From Streptomyces sp. SID8352 (GTDB lineage Bacteria > Actinomycetota > Actinomycetes > Streptomycetales > Streptomycetaceae): 64,000 bases of DNA. The notes beneath the pieces are model-generated. The model saw nothing but the letters and a program-made list of their open reading frames with translations, was not told the origin of the DNA and made no database searches. Where the stretch lies: positions 157,551 to 221,550 of the forward strand of contig NZ_WWGX01000022.1 in assembly GCF_009862265.1 (NCBI RefSeq). The letters are read 5' to 3'. Position 1 is the stretch's first letter. Every line of letters begins with the position of its first letter. Below, one piece after another: positions 34,968-43,775 of this stretch. Position numbers and translations under genes: made by a program.

Positions 34968-35981
34968 CTACACCTCCGGGGCGCCCGCGATCCCCAGGAC
35001 CCGGGCCTCCGTCTCCGGGTCCAGGCCCACCGCCGGACGGTCCGGTCGCAGCGGGGTCACGCCGTCGAGGGAGAGGAGCCAGTCCCAGGTGTCGGCGACG
35101 GTGTCGGCGACCGGTCGGCAGACCAGACCGGCGGCCAGGGCGCGGGAGACGTCCGCGCCGTGCAGCGCGTCATGCATCTCGCCGCCCGGCGGCACCCACA
35201 CCGGCAGCCCGGTCCACGGCTCGATCCCGGCGCCGGTGATCACCTCCGGTGCCGTCCAGCGGAGTTCCGCCGCGCCGCCGGTGACCCGGGCGCAGGCGTC
35301 CAGCAGGGTGCCCGTCGTGGCGTGGCCGCGGGGCGAGACGAGGGTGTACGGCCCGCTCAGCCCGCGCGTCACCGCCCCCAGCACCCAGTCGGCCAGGTCG
35401 CGGACGTCGACGTACTGCAACGGCAGGTCGCGGGGCCCGGGGGCCAGGACCGGGCCGCCGCGCGCCATCCGGCCCAGCCACCAGGGCAGCCGCCCGACGT
35501 TCTCGTACGGCCCGAGGATCAGCCCCGCGCGGACCAGTACCGAGCGGTCCGCGCCGAAGGCGTCCACGGCGGCCAGTTCGCCGCCGCGCTTGTCCCGCGC
35601 GTAGTCGAGCCGCTCCGCGTCCGCCGAGGCGCCCTCGACCAGCGGGGCGTCCTCGGTGTGACCGGCGGGCGGCGCCCAGGCGTACACCGAGCGGCTCGAC
35701 ACGTACACGTACCGTCCGGCGCGCCCCCGCAGCAGCCGGGCCGCGTCGCGCACCGCGCGGGGCGCCCCCGCCCAGGTGTCGACGACCGCGTCCCAGCCGC
35801 CGCCGTCGGCGAGGGCGGCGAGCCCGTCCGGCCCGGTCCGGTCACCGCGCAGCGGGCGGGCGCCGGGCGGTGCCGGGTGCCGTCCGCGGTGCAGGACGGT
35901 CACCTCCCAGCCGCGCCCCAGTGCCGCCTCCACCACGGCCCGCCCCACGAACTCCGTACCGCCCAGCACCAGTAGTCGCAT
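34968..35981 (-). CDS. NAD-dependent epimerase/dehydratase-family protein
   Basis: A 337-residue extended short-chain dehydrogenase. The N-terminal dinucleotide loop is atypical (MRLLVLGGTEFVGRAVVEAAL, GGTxFVG), the form used by plant CSP41-like and actinobacterial SDR proteins. Further marks are VYVSSRSVYA and a Tyr/Lys pair in RLDYARDKRGGE (catalytic YxxxK). The C-terminal half (YVDVRDLADWVLGAV) matches the family. The substrate is unknown. ATG 35981 begins the beta strand directly; the GTG at 35990 is an alternative. It is transcribed alone, 33 bp from a minisatellite at its 3' side. Confidence 0.85.
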   Translation of the reverse strand: MRLLVLGGTEFVGRAVVEAALGRGWEVTVLHRGRHPAPPGARPLRGDRTGPDGLAALADGGGWDAVVDTWAGAPRAVRDAARLLRGRAGRYVYVSSRSVYAWAPPAGHTEDAPLVEGASADAERLDYARDKRGGELAAVDAFGADRSVLVRAGLILGPYENVGRLPWWLGRMARGGPVLAPGPRDLPLQYVDVRDLADWVLGAVTRGLSGPYTLVSPRGHATTGTLLDACARVTGGAAELRWTAPEVITGAGIEPWTGLPVWVPPGGEMHDALHGADVSRALAAGLVCRPVADTVADTWDWLLSLDGVTPLRPDRPAVGLDPETEARVLGIAGAPEV

Positions 35982-36244
35982 GCCGGACACTCTGCCGGGC
36001 CGCGTCGGCCCGGGGAACGGCGCTCTGCCGAGGGCAGAGCCGGGGCGTGGAGCCGCGGAGCCGCCGGTGCGGCGGGGCGGGTGGCCCGGGGGCGTGGTCC
36101 GGGTCGGAGGCCGGGGCCGTCAGCCGGGGCCGGGGTCGGGGCCGGCCCCCGCTGACGGGTGGTCCGGGTGCCCCCGAAGTCCCGGGCGACACCCACGGCC
36201 CGGCCGGCCCGGGTGAGCCCGGCGGCCCGGACGGTCCCGTGGGG

Positions 36245-36829
36245 TCAACGGCTCACCGGAGGCGTGTACTTGTAGCCGACCCGGCGCACGGTCTGGATGG
36301 TCCGCCGGTGCTCCGCGCCCAGCTTCCGGCGCAGCCGCGCCACGTGCACGTCCACGGTGCGGCCGTCGCCGACGTGCCCGTAGCCCCACACGGTGGTGAC
36401 CAGGTGGTCGCGGGAGTGCACCCGGTGGGGGTGCGCGACGAGATGGGCGAGCAGCTCGAACTCCAGGTAGGTCAGGTCGAGTTCGCGTCCGTCGACGGCG
36501 GCGGTCCGCCGCGCGGGATCGATCCGCACCAGCGGGTCCGCCGCCCCGGTGGCGGTGGCCTCCGGCGCCGCCGTGCCCGGCAGGGTCCGGTCCCGGTCGG
36601 CGGGGACCAGCACGAGGTAGCCGACCATCGGCGGGCGGCCCGGCAGGGAGGGCAGGGTGTGCGGGGGAGCGGGCAGCCAGGTGGCGCCCGGCGGGATGAG
36701 GTCGGCCATGTCCACCACGTCGTCCCGGCCGACGGCGCGCAGCCGGTGCCGTGCGCCGGGGGAGGGGTGGCCGGGTGCGGTGGCGGAGGGATCGAGGGGG
36801 ACGGTGGTCAGGGAACGGTGGGTCGCCAT
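36245..36829 (-). CDS. glnRII: GlnRII, OmpR-type winged-helix regulator without receiver domain
   Basis: A 194-residue protein whose last 95 residues are an OmpR-type winged helix: LDLTYLEFELLAHLVAHPHRVHSRDHLVTTVWGYG, then RTVDVHVARLRRKLGAEHRRTIQTVRRVGYKY. The N-terminal half is not a recognisable receiver domain and lacks a clear phospho-Asp pocket. Its location 519 bp beyond the 3' end of glnII and the same domain plan point to GlnRII, which in S. coelicolor binds the same glnA, glnII and amtB promoters as GlnR. It therefore probably modulates the two glutamine synthetase genes in this window. The symbol rests on synteny and domain plan. Confidence 0.8.
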   Translation of the reverse strand: MATHRSLTTVPLDPSATAPGHPSPGARHRLRAVGRDDVVDMADLIPPGATWLPAPPHTLPSLPGRPPMVGYLVLVPADRDRTLPGTAAPEATATGAADPLVRIDPARRTAAVDGRELDLTYLEFELLAHLVAHPHRVHSRDHLVTTVWGYGHVGDGRTVDVHVARLRRKLGAEHRRTIQTVRRVGYKYTPPVSR

Positions 36830-36950
36830 GGGACGTCAGCTCTTTCGCGCGAGATGTTCGTCGAGGAGGGCGACGGCCACGAGATGGTGGTCGGGGCGTC
36901 GCGGGGACGTACGTCGTGCGCGCCGGGCCGGGGGCCGTGGGTGTGCGGCT

Positions 36951-37073
36951 CTAGCCGGCTCGCGCGATCGTCGCGCGGCAACACACCCGGTCGAAGTCGT
37001 GGTGCTGACGGGAAGGCCAGAAGGGCTCGAGGTCGTGGCGACCCGTCGCTGCGTACTTCCGGAAGCTGGCCAT
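36951..37073 (-). CDS. Possible 40-residue small protein between glnRII and glnII
   Basis: ATG 37073 opens a frame of 40 residues beginning MASFRKYAATGRHDLEPFWP and ending in CCRATIARAG. About 34 of 39 third positions are G or C, and the composition (Phe, His, Asp, Tyr, Trp, Cys) is unlike the Arg/Pro/Gly noise of non-coding frames here. The ribosome site is weak (GAGGGC). No family is recognised. The location beside nitrogen-control genes makes it worth testing. Confidence 0.45.
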   Translation of the reverse strand: MASFRKYAATGRHDLEPFWPSRQHHDFDRVCCRATIARAG

Positions 37074-37347
37074 GCCCTCATTGAAGCAGACGGCGGCACC
37101 GGGCAGTAGCCGCCTTCTCACTGCGTGGACAGCGCACCGGACCACTCCGTGGACACCCCGCGGTGTCAACGGGCCCTCCGGGCGGCCCTGTTGACGGCTC
37201 CCTGGCCGGTCGGGGGCCGGTCGGGGGCCGGAGCGGGGCCCGGGGACGGGGCGAAGGGGCACCCTCCGGCGTGACGGAGAGCACCCCTTCGGACGGGACG
37301 CGGCGGGACGGACCCGGGAGGACCCGGAAAGAGGATCCGGGCGGGGG

Positions 37348-38379
37348 TCAGACCTGGCCGGCCTTCTCCAGGGCGGCGCAGCAGGTGTCGACGATCAGCC
37401 GGGTCACCACGTACGGGTCGACGTTGGCGTTGGGGCGGCGGTCCTCGATGTACCCCTTGCCGTCCCGCTCGACCTGCCACGGGATGCGGACCGAGGCACC
37501 GCGGTCCGCGACGCCGTACGAGTACTCGTTCCACGGAGCGGTCTCGTGCAGGCCGGTGAGGCGGTCGTCGATGCCCGCGCCGTAGTTCTTGACGTGGTCC
37601 ATCGGCTTGGAGCCCTCGCCGAGCGACTCGCAGGCGGTGATGATCGCCGCGTAGCCCTCGCGCATCGCCCGGGTGGAGAAGTTGGTGTGCGCGCCGGCGC
37701 CGTTCCAGTCCCCCTTGACCGGCTTGGGGTCGAGGGTGGCGGAGACGCCGAAGTCCTCGGCGGTGCGGTAGAGCAGCCAGCGGGCCACCCAGAGCTGGTC
37801 GGAGACCTCCAGCGGCGACAGCGGGCCGACCTGGAACTCCCACTGGCCGGGCATGACCTCGGCGTTGATGCCGGAGATGCCGAGACCGGCCCGCAGGCAG
37901 TTGTCCAGGTGGGCCTCGACGACGTCGCGCCCGAAGATCTCGTCCGAGCCGACCCCGCAGTAGTAGCCGCCCTGCGCGGCCGGGAAGCCGCCCTCGGGGA
38001 AGCCGAGCGGACGGGAGCCCTTGAAGAAGGTGTACTCCTGCTCGATGCCGAAGACCGGCTCCTGACCGGCGAACCGCTCGCTCACCGCGGCCAGTTCGGT
38101 GCGGGTGTTGCTCGGGTGCGGGGTGAGGTCGGTGTCCAGCACCTCGCAGAGCACCAGGAGGTCCTCGCCGCCGCGGATCGGGTCGGGGCAGGCGAAGACC
38201 GGCCGCAGCACGCAGTCCGAGGTGTGCCCGGCGGCCTGGTTGGTGGAGGACCCGTCGAAGCCCCAGAGCGGGAGGGCCTCCAGGCCGGCCGGGGAGCCCG
38301 CCATGACCTTCGTCTTGGAACGGAGCTTGGCCGTCGGCTCGGTACCGTCGATCCAGATGTACTCGGCCTTGAAGGTCAC
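37348..38379 (-). CDS. glnII: Glutamine synthetase type II (eukaryotic-type)
   Basis: A 343-residue GSII, an octameric/decameric heat-labile glutamine synthetase making glutamine from glutamate, ammonia and ATP. Family landmarks are FKAEYIWIDGTEP, LPLWGFDGSSTNQA, EQEYTFFKGSRPLGFPEGG, the GINAEVMPGQWEFQVGP block and WNGAGAHTNFSTRAMREGG-like region. GSII is not adenylylated and the GlnA target tyrosine is absent. GTG 38379 has AAGGAAG at a proper distance, whereas the GTG nine bases earlier abuts it. The GlnR box at 38480-38517 predicts induction under nitrogen limitation. Confidence 0.97.
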   Translation of the reverse strand: MTFKAEYIWIDGTEPTAKLRSKTKVMAGSPAGLEALPLWGFDGSSTNQAAGHTSDCVLRPVFACPDPIRGGEDLLVLCEVLDTDLTPHPSNTRTELAAVSERFAGQEPVFGIEQEYTFFKGSRPLGFPEGGFPAAQGGYYCGVGSDEIFGRDVVEAHLDNCLRAGLGISGINAEVMPGQWEFQVGPLSPLEVSDQLWVARWLLYRTAEDFGVSATLDPKPVKGDWNGAGAHTNFSTRAMREGYAAIITACESLGEGSKPMDHVKNYGAGIDDRLTGLHETAPWNEYSYGVADRGASVRIPWQVERDGKGYIEDRRPNANVDPYVVTRLIVDTCCAALEKAGQV

Positions 38380-38479
38380 GGGGGCCACTTCCTTGGGAGG
38401 GGTCTGCGGGTCGGACGCGCTCCGCGCCCGCCACGGCGCCGGTCGCCGCGTCCACTGCTCCGCAGCCTGCCAACGCGCG

Positions 38480-38517
38480 ATTTCCCGGCCGTTGCCCGAA
38501 TGTGAACCCCGTGTTAC
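38480..38517 (-). promoter_or_regulatory. GlnR box upstream of glnII
   Basis: On the minus strand GTAAC-n6-TTCAC-n6-GCAAC-n6-GAAAT follows the GlnR consensus (gTnAc-n6-GaAAc repeated) with exact 6-base spacing. It lies about 100-140 bp upstream of the glnII start. GlnR, and possibly GlnRII, should bind here. Confidence 0.8.
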
Positions 38518-38600
38518 CCGCGCGGCGGTGTGACCGGCCTCACGCCCCCGCGCCGGGTGCTCCCGCCGGGGCGAGGCTCCCCGCCGGGAGCGCGGCGTCC

Positions 38601-38960
38601 CTACCGGGACAGGGCGTCCCGTACCGCCTCGTCCGTGCGGGCGACGACGGCCGTCCCGTCCTCCGCCGTGATGATCGGCCGTTGGATCAGCCGGGGGTGC
38701 TCGCTCAGCGCGGTGACCCAGCGGTCGCGCGCCGCCTCGTCGCGGGGCCAGTCCCCCATCCCCAGTTCCTTGGCCACCGCCTCGCCCGTACGGGTGATGT
38801 CCCACGGTTCGAGTCCGAGCCGGCCGAGCACCGCGCGGATCTCGTCGGCGGTCGGCACGTCCTCCAGATAGCGGCGCACGGTGTAGTCGGCGCCCTCGGC
38901 GTCGAGCAGGCTCAGCGCGCTGCGGCACTTCGAACAGGCCGGATTGATCCAGATCTCCAT
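38601..38960 (-). CDS. ArsC/Spx-family thioredoxin-fold reductase
   Basis: A 119-residue ArsC-family protein. The CxxC motif (NPACSKCRSALSLL, residues 6-19) is followed by DYTVRRYLEDVPTADEIRAVLGRLG and the RPIITAEDGTAVVAR segment near the end, typical of ArsC/YfgD. Such proteins are arsenate reductases or uncharacterised thiol reductases; no arsenic genes are nearby, so the function is open. ATG 38960 is where similarity starts; the upstream frame is Gly/Arg-rich. Confidence 0.85.
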   Translation of the reverse strand: MEIWINPACSKCRSALSLLDAEGADYTVRRYLEDVPTADEIRAVLGRLGLEPWDITRTGEAVAKELGMGDWPRDEAARDRWVTALSEHPRLIQRPIITAEDGTAVVARTDEAVRDALSR

Positions 38961-39049
38961 GCCCGTACCGTAGCCAACGGGCCTCGACCCCCGCCCGGCT
39001 CCGCGCCCCGACGCCCGCCCCGTGGCCCGGCCGCGCGGGCGGCCCGGGC

Positions 39050-39214
39050 TCACTTCTCACCCTTGGTCCCGGACCTGCCCCGGACCTCCTCCGGCGGACG
39101 CCTGTCCAGTGGTGTTCGAATTTTGGCCATCCCGCGCACCCGGGAGTCGCCCTTGTGCGACGGTACGCCAACAGCCTTGTCCACCAGGTCATTTGATGGT
39201 GTCGCGGACTTCAT
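39050..39214 (-). CDS. Doubtful 54-residue small ORF
   Basis: The frame from ATG 39214 reads MKSATPSNDLVDKAVGVPSHK and ends near 39050. Its Lys/Asp-rich composition is protein-like, but many third positions are A or T, no ribosome site is visible, and it faces the promoter region of the gene at 39304. It may simply reflect the AT-richer DNA in this 343-bp gap. Confidence 0.25.
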   Translation of the reverse strand: MKSATPSNDLVDKAVGVPSHKGDSRVRGMAKIRTPLDRRPPEEVRGRSGTKGEK

Positions 39215-39303
39215 GGATGTCAGTGTCAGGACGTAAAATATGAGGAGTGTTCGAAGGTGGCGCCGGGGTGGCCGGCGGCACCCGACCGCGCCAGGAGGAT
39301 GAC

Positions 39304-39636
39304 GTGCCCGCTGCCGCACCGAAGCAGACGCCGACACCCGCGCCGAAGCCCCCGCCCACCCAGTCGACCGCCCAGCGCCCCGTCCCGCTCGACCTGCCCT
39401 ACCAGCCCGTGGCCAAGCACCCGCTGCCCGCCGGGCGGCCCCGCGAGTGGTACGTCACGCACAACCGGAGGCTCAAGGCGATGCGCCTGGCCATCGCCCT
39501 GCTGGACTCCGGCGTCTACCTGCCCCAGCAGGCCCGCGACGCGAGGATCCGCAGCACCGCGGCGACCATCGGTGTCCACCCGCCGTCGGCCACCACCTGC
39601 CGCATGGTGCGCGTCCTCATGCGCGACCCCCGCTGA
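39304..39636 (+). CDS. Small Lys/Arg-rich hypothetical protein
   Basis: A 110-residue protein with an N-terminal Pro/Thr/Gln-rich tail and a C-terminal helical part (REWYVTHNRRLKAMRLAIALLDSGVYLPQQARDARIRSTAATIGVHPPSATTCRMVRVLMRD). GTG 39304 is chosen because a perfect AGGAGG (39292-39297) stands six bases before it; the GTG at 39247 has none. The conserved-looking HNRRLKAMRLAIALLDSGVY core suggests a real Streptomyces family, but no function is known. The upstream region is AT-rich for this genome. Confidence 0.75.
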   Translation: MPAAAPKQTPTPAPKPPPTQSTAQRPVPLDLPYQPVAKHPLPAGRPREWYVTHNRRLKAMRLAIALLDSGVYLPQQARDARIRSTAATIGVHPPSATTCRMVRVLMRDPR

Positions 39637-39809
39637 CCCGGCCCGCCGGCCGCCCGCACCCCGGGCTCCGGCGGGCCCCGCACCCGGGTCCCGCGTGCGG
39701 AACCGCCGCACCGCACCCGCCCGGCGTCCCCTTCCCCGGTCCGCCGGGCGCGGCCGGGGCCGGGCAGGGGGAGGCCGGGGCCGGACGGGGGAGCGGTCGG
39801 GGCCCGGCT

Positions 39810-40478
39810 TCACATGCCGGGCGCGCCCCAGACCGGGAACCAGCGGCCGAGGTCCTTCTCCACCGGCAGGTCGTCCCCGAGCGCCGCCCGTACCCGCAGC
39901 TCCAGCGGGTTGTCCCGCCGCTCCCGGGTCCCGGGCAGCGGGGCGAACGGATAGAAGGTGCCGCGCTTGTAGAGGTAGACCAGGGCCAGCGACCGCCCGC
40001 CCGCGGCCCCGTCCCCGGCGGCGGCCGGGCCCTCCCCGGCGCCCCTGGGGTCCTCCGGGGCTCCCGCGCCGTCAGTGTCGCCCGTGTCGAGGAATCCCGC
40101 CAGGGAGCAGAGGAGCTGCGGGCCGAAGCCGTTCGCCTCCAGGGTGCTGTTGACCGCGTGCAGGTCGTTGACCAGCTCCGGGAGCTCGTCGGGGGAGCGG
40201 CGGGAGACCAGCCAGGAGTAGCCGTAGGCGTCGCGGCTCAGCCCGACCGGCGTACGGCCCGCGTCGGCGTCGAGCAGGGCGCGGACCTCGCGGTGGGTCT
40301 GCTCGAAGGCCGCGCCCTCCACCGTCGCGAAGCACACCGCCCCCTGTCCGGTGGGCCGGAAGCCGGTCGCCGCCTCCAGCGTCACCGCCGCCGAGGGCAG
40401 GGCGAAGAGCCGGTCGAGATCGGGCCGTACGGGCCTGGTCCGGCCGAGCAGGATGTCCAGCAGCCCCACGGCGCTCAA
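39810..40478 (-). CDS. pspAB: PspA-associated protein PspAB
   Basis: A 222-residue soluble protein of the PspAB family (MSAVGLLDILLGRTRPVRPDLDRLFALPSAAVTLEA start, DAYGYSWLVSRRSPDELPELVNDLHAVNSTLEANGFGPQLLCSLAGF core, FYPFAPLPGTRERRDNPLELRVRAAL end). In actinobacteria it co-occurs with HtpX and PspA and is thought to help membrane-stress responses. The start overlaps the htpX stop (ATGA, 40475-40478), so the two are coupled. A residue ~130-160 stretch of Gly/Ala/Pro is a disordered insert. Molecular activity is not established. Confidence 0.85.
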   Translation of the reverse strand: MSAVGLLDILLGRTRPVRPDLDRLFALPSAAVTLEAATGFRPTGQGAVCFATVEGAAFEQTHREVRALLDADAGRTPVGLSRDAYGYSWLVSRRSPDELPELVNDLHAVNSTLEANGFGPQLLCSLAGFLDTGDTDGAGAPEDPRGAGEGPAAAGDGAAGGRSLALVYLYKRGTFYPFAPLPGTRERRDNPLELRVRAALGDDLPVEKDLGRWFPVWGAPGM

Positions 40479-41392
40479 CCCTCCCCGGGCCCGGCCGGCC
40501 CGCCCAGTTCGGCGGAGATCCGGCCGAGCTGGTCGAGGCGCTGCTCCAGGCTCGGGTGGGTGGAGAAGAACCGGCCGACACCCGGGTCCGCGCCGAGCGC
40601 GGGGGTGAAGTAGAAGGCGTTGAACGCCTGCGCCGTGCGCAGGTCCTTGGTCGGGATACGGGCGATCTCCCCGCTCACCTTGGTGAGCGCCGCCGCCAGG
40701 GCCGAGGGACGGCCGGTGAGGAAGGCCGCCGCCCGGTCCGCCGCCAGCTCCCGGTACCGCGACAGCGCCCGGATCAGCAGGAAGCTGATCGCGTACACGG
40801 CGGCCGAGACGCCCATCACGGCCGCGAGGATGACCACGGTGTTCTGGTCCCGCCGCCCGAAGAGCTGGGAGTAGAAGGCGAACCGCACCATCAGCCCCGC
40901 GATCACCCCCAGGAACGACGCGACGGTGATCACGGCGACGTCCTTGTGGGCCACGTGGGACAGCTCGTGCGCGAGCACCCCCTCCAGCTCCTCGGGCTCC
41001 AGCCGCCGCAGCAGTCCGGTGGTGACGCAGACCACCGCGTTGTCCGGGTTGCGCCCGGTCGCGAACGCGTTCGGCATGTCCATGTCGGACACGGCGACCA
41101 CCGGCTTCGGCATGTCCGCCATCGCCGCCAGCCGGTCGACCACGCCGTGCAGCCCGGGATACTCGTCCCGCTCCACGACCCGGCCGCGCATGGCGAAGAG
41201 GGCGATCCGGTCGGAGAACCAGAACTGCGCGGCGAACAGCAGCCCCACGATCACCACGACCAGCACCCAGGACTTCAGCAGCGCGATCAGCGCCGCGACG
41301 AACCCCACGTACAGCAGGCCGAGCAGGAACAGGGTGATCCCCATGCGCACGGTCAGCCTGCGGTCGCTCCGGAAGCGGCTCGGCATCTCCAT
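40475..41392 (-). CDS. htpX: Membrane zinc metalloprotease HtpX
   Basis: A 305-residue M48-family protease. Two N-terminal membrane helices (residues ~20-60) precede a zinc site HELSHVAHKD (residue ~140), then two further helices (AVITVASFLGVIAGLMV and NTVVILAAVMGVSAAVYAISFLLI) and the third ligand in SRYRELAADRAAA. HtpX degrades misfolded membrane proteins, facing the cytoplasm. The C-terminal FFSTHPSLEQRLDQLGRI is typical. ATG 41392 is preferred; ATG 41386 is also possible. It is the first gene of a two-gene unit with pspAB. Confidence 0.95.
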   Translation of the reverse strand: MEMPSRFRSDRRLTVRMGITLFLLGLLYVGFVAALIALLKSWVLVVVIVGLLFAAQFWFSDRIALFAMRGRVVERDEYPGLHGVVDRLAAMADMPKPVVAVSDMDMPNAFATGRNPDNAVVCVTTGLLRRLEPEELEGVLAHELSHVAHKDVAVITVASFLGVIAGLMVRFAFYSQLFGRRDQNTVVILAAVMGVSAAVYAISFLLIRALSRYRELAADRAAAFLTGRPSALAAALTKVSGEIARIPTKDLRTAQAFNAFYFTPALGADPGVGRFFSTHPSLEQRLDQLGRISAELGGPAGPGEG

Positions 41393-41443
41393 CACCCCGC
41401 AGTCAGGCACTCGTCCCGCTGTCCAGTGTGCACCCGGGAGGGC

Positions 41444-41701
41444 TCAGTGGGGCGACCGGAGGTTCACGTAGCCCAGCAGCACGACCACGGCGGCCACGCA
41501 GCCCAGCACCACGGCCGTGGACACCCACGAGGACCGCCGCCGCCCGCCCCGGTACTCCGGGTCGGCCCGGAAGGGCACGGGCCCGGGCGGGTTCTCCTTC
41601 CACCGGGCGGCCAGCATCCGCGCCCGCGCCGAGGGCTCCTTGTGCGCGGCGTCCTCCGCCCACCTCAGATCGAACTCGGGCTCCTCGTCCCGCTCGGCCA
41701 T
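41444..41701 (-). CDS. Small C-tail membrane protein, unknown
   Basis: An 85-residue protein with an acidic N-terminus (MAERDEEPEFDLRWAEDAAHK), a basic middle (RARMLAARWKENPPGPV, then RGGRRRSSW) and a C-terminal membrane helix (STAVVLGCVAAVVVLLGYV). It is probably anchored with the N-terminus inside. ATG 41701 is preferred over 41737. No family function is recognised. It lies 51 bp upstream of htpX on the same strand, so it may be co-transcribed with the htpX-pspAB unit. Confidence 0.75.
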   Translation of the reverse strand: MAERDEEPEFDLRWAEDAAHKEPSARARMLAARWKENPPGPVPFRADPEYRGGRRRSSWVSTAVVLGCVAAVVVLLGYVNLRSPH

Positions 41702-41865
41702 CCCCGTTCCCTCTCCCCGTGTGATCCGATCGAACAACCGTGCCAGTAAACACGATCGCTCTCACCGTCACCGCCTCCAGCGGCGTTTTTCGGGCGGACG
41801 TTCCGCGCCCCCGTCCGCCCCGGGACGGCGGCGGTCGGCGGCGGGCACCCGGCGCGCAAACGGCG

Positions 41866-41912
41866 TCGAGGGCCGCTCCCCCTCCGGCGACCGGAAGGGA
41901 AGCGGCCCTCGA
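41866..41912. terminator. Terminator hairpin downstream of glnA
   Basis: TCGAGGGCCGCT (41866-41877) pairs perfectly with AGCGGCCCTCGA (41901-41912) around a 23-base loop, 70 bp past the glnA stop. No T-run follows. It may also serve transcripts from the left. Confidence 0.6.
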
Positions 41913-41982
41913 CGGGCGGGTCCGTGCACGGCCGGGGGACGGACCCGGGCGCCCGGCCCGCGTCCGTCCCCCGGTCCGCGTC

Positions 41983-43392
41983 CTAGACGTCGAAGTACAG
42001 CTCGAACTCGTGGGGGTGCGGGCGGAGCTGGAGGGGGGCGATCTCGGTGGTGCGCTTGAGGTCGATCCAGGTCTCGATCAGGTCCGGCGTGAAGACGTCG
42101 CCCTGGAGGAGGAACTCGTGGTCTGCCTCCAGGCGGTTCAGGACCGCGTCCAGGGAGGTCGGGACCTGGGCCACGTTCGCGTGCTCCTCGGGAGCCAGCT
42201 CGTAGAGGTCCTTGTCGATCGGATCGGCCGGTTCGATCTTGTTCTTGATGCCGTCCAGACCGGCCAGCAGCAGCGCCGAGAAGGCCAGGTACGGGTTGCC
42301 CGAGGCGTCCGGGGCGCGGAACTCGACGCGCTTGGCCTTCGGGTTGGAGCCCGTGATCGGGATGCGCATCGCGGCGGAGCGGTTGCGCTGCGAGTACACC
42401 AGGTTCACCGGCGCCTCGAAGCCCGGCACCAGGCGGTGGTAGGAGTTCACCGTCGGGTTGGTGAACGCCAGCAGCGACGGGGCGTGCTTGAGGATGCCGC
42501 CGATGTAGTAGCGGGCGGTGTCGGACAGCCCGGCGTAGCCCTGCTCGTCGTAGAAGAGCGGCTCGCCGTTGGTCCACAGCGACTGGTGGACGTGCATGCC
42601 CGAACCGTTGTCACCGAAGATCGGCTTCGGCATGAAGGTCGCCGTCTTGCCGTTCTTCCACGCCACGTTCTTGATGATGTACTTGAAGAGCTGGAGGTCG
42701 TCGGCGGCGGCCAGCAGCGTGTTGAACCGGTAGTTGATCTCGGCCTGGCCGGCGGTGCCCACCTCGTGGTGCAGGCGCTCCATCTTCAGGCCGGAGCGCT
42801 CCAGCTCCAGCGCCATCTCGGCGCGCAGGTCCGCGAAGTGGTCGACCGGCGGGACGGGGAAGTAGCCGCCCTTGTAGCGGACCTTGTACCCCCGGTTGTC
42901 CTCCAGGGCGCCGGTGTTCCAGGCTCCGGCCTCGGAGTCGATGTGGTAGAACGACTCGTTCTCGGCCGTCTTGAAGCGCACGCTGTCGAAGACGTAGAAC
43001 TCGGCCTCCGGGCCGAAGAACGCGGTGTCCGCGATGCCGGTGGAGGCCAGGTACGCCTCCGCCTTCCGCGCCACGTTCCGCGGGTCGCGGGAGTACTGCT
43101 CACCCGTGATCGGGTCGTGGATGAAGAAGTTGACGTTGAGCGTCTTGTCCCGGCGGAACGGGTCGATCCGCGCCGTCGACAGGTCGGGGCGCAGGGACAT
43201 GTCCGACTCGTGGATGGCCTGGAAGCCGCGGATCGACGATCCGTCGAAGGCCTGCTCCTCGTCGGGGTCGAACGCCTCGGCGGGCAGCGTGAAGTGCTGC
43301 ATGACGCCCGGCAGGTCGCAGAAGCGGACGTCGACGAACTTGACCTCCTCGTCCGCGATGAACTTCTTGGCCTCGTCGGCGTTCTGGAACAT
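41983..43392 (-). CDS. glnA: Glutamine synthetase type I (beta)
   Basis: A 469-residue dodecameric glutamine synthetase, the main ammonia-assimilating enzyme. Marks are the beta-grasp ([21 protein letters not shown]), [58 protein letters not shown] and [18 protein letters not shown]. The adenylylation target is present as the Tyr of [10 protein letters not shown] near residue 397, so GlnE (this window) can switch it off. ATG 43392 begins [11 protein letters not shown] with a GGAGGAG-like site. The GlnR box at 43490-43527 lies about 100 bp upstream, predicting nitrogen control. Confidence 0.98.
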   Translation of the reverse strand: MFQNADEAKKFIADEEVKFVDVRFCDLPGVMQHFTLPAEAFDPDEEQAFDGSSIRGFQAIHESDMSLRPDLSTARIDPFRRDKTLNVNFFIHDPITGEQYSRDPRNVARKAEAYLASTGIADTAFFGPEAEFYVFDSVRFKTAENESFYHIDSEAGAWNTGALEDNRGYKVRYKGGYFPVPPVDHFADLRAEMALELERSGLKMERLHHEVGTAGQAEINYRFNTLLAAADDLQLFKYIIKNVAWKNGKTATFMPKPIFGDNGSGMHVHQSLWTNGEPLFYDEQGYAGLSDTARYYIGGILKHAPSLLAFTNPTVNSYHRLVPGFEAPVNLVYSQRNRSAAMRIPITGSNPKAKRVEFRAPDASGNPYLAFSALLLAGLDGIKNKIEPADPIDKDLYELAPEEHANVAQVPTSLDAVLNRLEADHEFLLQGDVFTPDLIETWIDLKRTTEIAPLQLRPHPHEFELYFDV

Positions 43393-43489
43393 CCAGCTCC
43401 TCCTACTCCCGACCGTCCCGCCGGGGTGGTAGATCCTTCGTGCGGCCAGTGCGGGCGGGCCCGCGCTCCCCCGACCCTAGGGACGGGGG

Positions 43490-43527
43490 GTTTCTCGTGC
43501 GTGACCCGTTTGTTTCACAGAAGTTAA
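43490..43527 (-). promoter_or_regulatory. GlnR box upstream of glnA
   Basis: On the minus strand TTAAC-n6-GAAAC-n6-GTCAC-n6-GAAAC matches the GlnR consensus with exact 6-base spacers. It lies in the 383-bp region between glnA and the divergent RDD gene, upstream of glnA. The match is better than at glnII. No other element was identified in this intergenic region. Confidence 0.85.
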
Positions 43528-43775
43528 CCGCCGGGATCCGGGCCCGGGGCCGTCCCGCGGTCCCCGACGCCGGATGCGGCACCTCACCGCGCTGTCCGAA
43601 CGTCCGCATACATCCAGTATGCGGACGCCCCGCCGCCCCGCGACGCACCGCGTCCGGCGCCGCGCGCCGACCGACCGCGGATCGCGGGACGCGGGCCCGG
43701 GGCGGGGTGCGCACGGCCCCCGCCGCCCGCACCCCGCCCTCCGGGAGCCGTGCGCGGGCGCAGTACCGTGGTCGG

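Noticed and set aside
43570-43775. Possible upstream extension of the RDD gene
   Set aside because: The frame upstream of GTG 43776 is Arg/Pro-rich and covers the glnA promoter region; the RDD-family N-terminus begins at 43776.
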